NCBI GenBank assembly: GCA_037447655.1
Contig: JBBHKE010001289.1
Span: forward strand, 23,691 to 87,690
Direction: 5' to 3'
Length of the DNA: 64,000 nucleotides
From: Zygnema cylindricum
Lineage: Eukaryota > Streptophyta > Zygnematophyceae > Zygnematales > Zygnemataceae
Shown: positions 62,801-64,000 of the stretch, piece after piece
Layout of the letters: every line of letters begins with the position of its first letter
How positions within the stretch are numbered: the first letter of the stretch is position 1
Made by a program: the position numbers and the translations under genes
The notes under the pieces: generated by a model
Database searches by the model: none
Told to the model about the DNA's origin: nothing
The model's input: only the letters and a program-made list of their open reading frames with translations

Positions 62801-63471
62801 AAACATTTCCCAAGGAACCTAAAAAAATGAAAAAAATCACTTGAAATAGAAAAAAAACTACACAAATGTTAGATATGATCTAACTACAACACTTTGGCTT
62901 TCACTCACAATTTTCTACCCAAACTCCAACTTCCTCAATTAAGTCACTTAATTTCCAATATTTATATTGTATTAGTTATAAACAAAGATAGAACAAGTAA
63001 AGTAGTTTTACAAAAAGATTAAATACAATTATAAAAACAAAATAAACTATTAATGATAAAATGTCAAAGATAAATTTATTTTGTTCCTTTTTCCTCATTC
63101 AAACTCTTTTTTAATCTTGATCATTGTACTTTTACTAGTTCATATTTATTATATTGTTATTTTAGACATTACAAAAATCTATTAATATTTATAACAACTT
63201 GTGGTGATTTATCATTTATAATATTTATTAGTTATCACATACTTATTTGAAAACACTTCTCCAAGTAAATATGTCAATCAACCAAATAGTGAAATAATAT
63301 GATTATTTACAATAAGTTCAAAAAAAAAGTTGTCATAAACTATAAGAATTCAGAAATCAATGTTGATGCATGACATAACCAAAGTGTCATGTGTCTTACG
63401 ACTGTTTGAGCAACATCCCCCGATCAATAGAAAATGGAATGCTTCCACTTAATTGGTTGTTATATAAATAT
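59878..63471 (-). CDS. Second LRR gene (3' part) with cysteine-rich domain
   Basis: Minus-strand exons: 63471-63400 (YLYNNQLSGSIPFSIDRGM), 62111-62040 (WLNGNQLSGSILSSIVEIL), both 72 nt with AG/GT borders and phase-2 ends, then 60161-59878. The last exon starts mid-repeat with DFSNNYITGPIFRV and passes into a cysteine-rich module: FPSCEK, CLFGSNLPSGC, CEAFCNATQPGGPCGGGGIC, CACKKGYSDEASKFTC. The spacing near the end (PCGGGGIC...CACKKGY) resembles an EGF-like fold. It ends in phase 1 at a GTATGT donor, so at least one more exon follows. Further LRR exons are expected upstream, beyond the window. Repeat layout is the same as in the plus-strand gene, suggesting one receptor family. Probably an extracellular or receptor-like protein. 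Confidence 0.75.
60802..60821 (+). repeat. Poly-C run (20 C)
   Basis: Twenty consecutive C, followed after TTTT by CCCCCC, within an intron of the minus-strand LRR gene. Confidence 0.97.
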
Positions 63472-64000
63472 CTGTGACCATCCCCAACCCACGAATCCCC
63501 ATCTCCCCCCGTTTCCACCCAAAAAATACTTGTTAGTCAAAATATGTAATATTTTTTTCGTTTTGTTATTCACGAGTTCCTAGTTGATACATCTAGAGGG
63601 TTTTTATCCACCATCATACAACACAAAAGAAAACATGATTTTGACTTGATACTTTATTTTACTTAAAATATTGATGTTTAACGCAAAATACACTATACTG
63701 TGTTTGTTTGCATCTCTTTTATCTCCCCGTTTTTATAGTTTGTCACTCGATTTTTTATAATTTAAATGATTTATTTAGGAAAAATAAAAATATGAGTAAA
63801 AATAAACAATGTACTATTATGTAAACATAAAGAGATATCTCCAATAAAGATAACGAAGAGAAAAGAAAACCTTATTATCATGTTTCAAAACACAAGACAA
63901 ATATCAGTCTTATCGTTTCTTACAAAATATATATATATATATGCATGAGAAGTACATAGACACAAACCTACCTCGCATTTTATACCCCATAGCTGTTATC

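Noticed and set aside
63960-64000. Possible further minus-strand exon with a GTAGGT donor at the window end
   Set aside because: In the phase required by the LRR exons the visible part contains a stop codon, so it cannot be supported.

Overview
This is nuclear DNA of a plant-lineage (streptophyte) eukaryote. The strongest evidence is a complete multi-exon gene for TIC40, a chloroplast inner-envelope import factor, with GT-AG introns in consistent phases. Plant-type leucine-rich-repeat (LRR) receptor genes built from 72-nt exons and Ty1/copia debris agree with this. The DNA is AT-rich, with long introns and many microsatellites. The species cannot be fixed; a non-angiosperm (alga, bryophyte, lycophyte or fern) is only an impression. 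There are two 10-N assembly gaps, at 21657-21666 and 57519-57528.

Layout. 1-7.5 kb is a cluster of nested non-autonomous transposons (MITEs) of several families whose target-site duplications can be read directly, plus a decayed antisense 28S rRNA fragment (about 830-1570). 7.5-10.5 kb has no gene; it holds degenerate tandem and direct repeats and a possible tRNA-derived SINE. 10.5-15.5 kb is a rearranged LTR-retrotransposon family: LTR-like copies in both orientations, a minus-strand gag with a zinc knuckle, and tRNA-Arg-like sequences inside the LTRs. 16.1-19.7 kb is a decayed Ty1/copia element. 16816-21656 is repeated as 21982-27446, and this duplicated unit carries the copia remnant, the upstream region and exon 1 of TIC40. 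The second copy has gained a PIF/Harbinger-like MITE, and the first copy preserves the empty site. The first copy ends exactly at the N gap, so the duplication may be an assembly artefact.

26442-40339 is TIC40 on the plus strand, about 15 exons and about 470 codons. Its introns hold large simple-sequence and tandem repeats. 40.3-52 kb is mostly intergenic. It has a candidate first exon of a TCF25/Rqc1-like gene (minus strand), whose start region is duplicated 1.7 kb away, a complete tRNA-Thr(CGU) gene, about 1 kb of GGGA-rich minisatellite, and a 1.37-kb transposon with perfect inverted ends.

52.4-57.5 kb is a plus-strand LRR receptor-like gene cut off by the second gap. 59.9-63.5 kb is the 3' part of a second LRR gene on the minus strand, ending in a cysteine-rich domain. 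The two genes face each other across the gap. Beyond general membrane and plastid roles, no shared pathway links the genes of this window.
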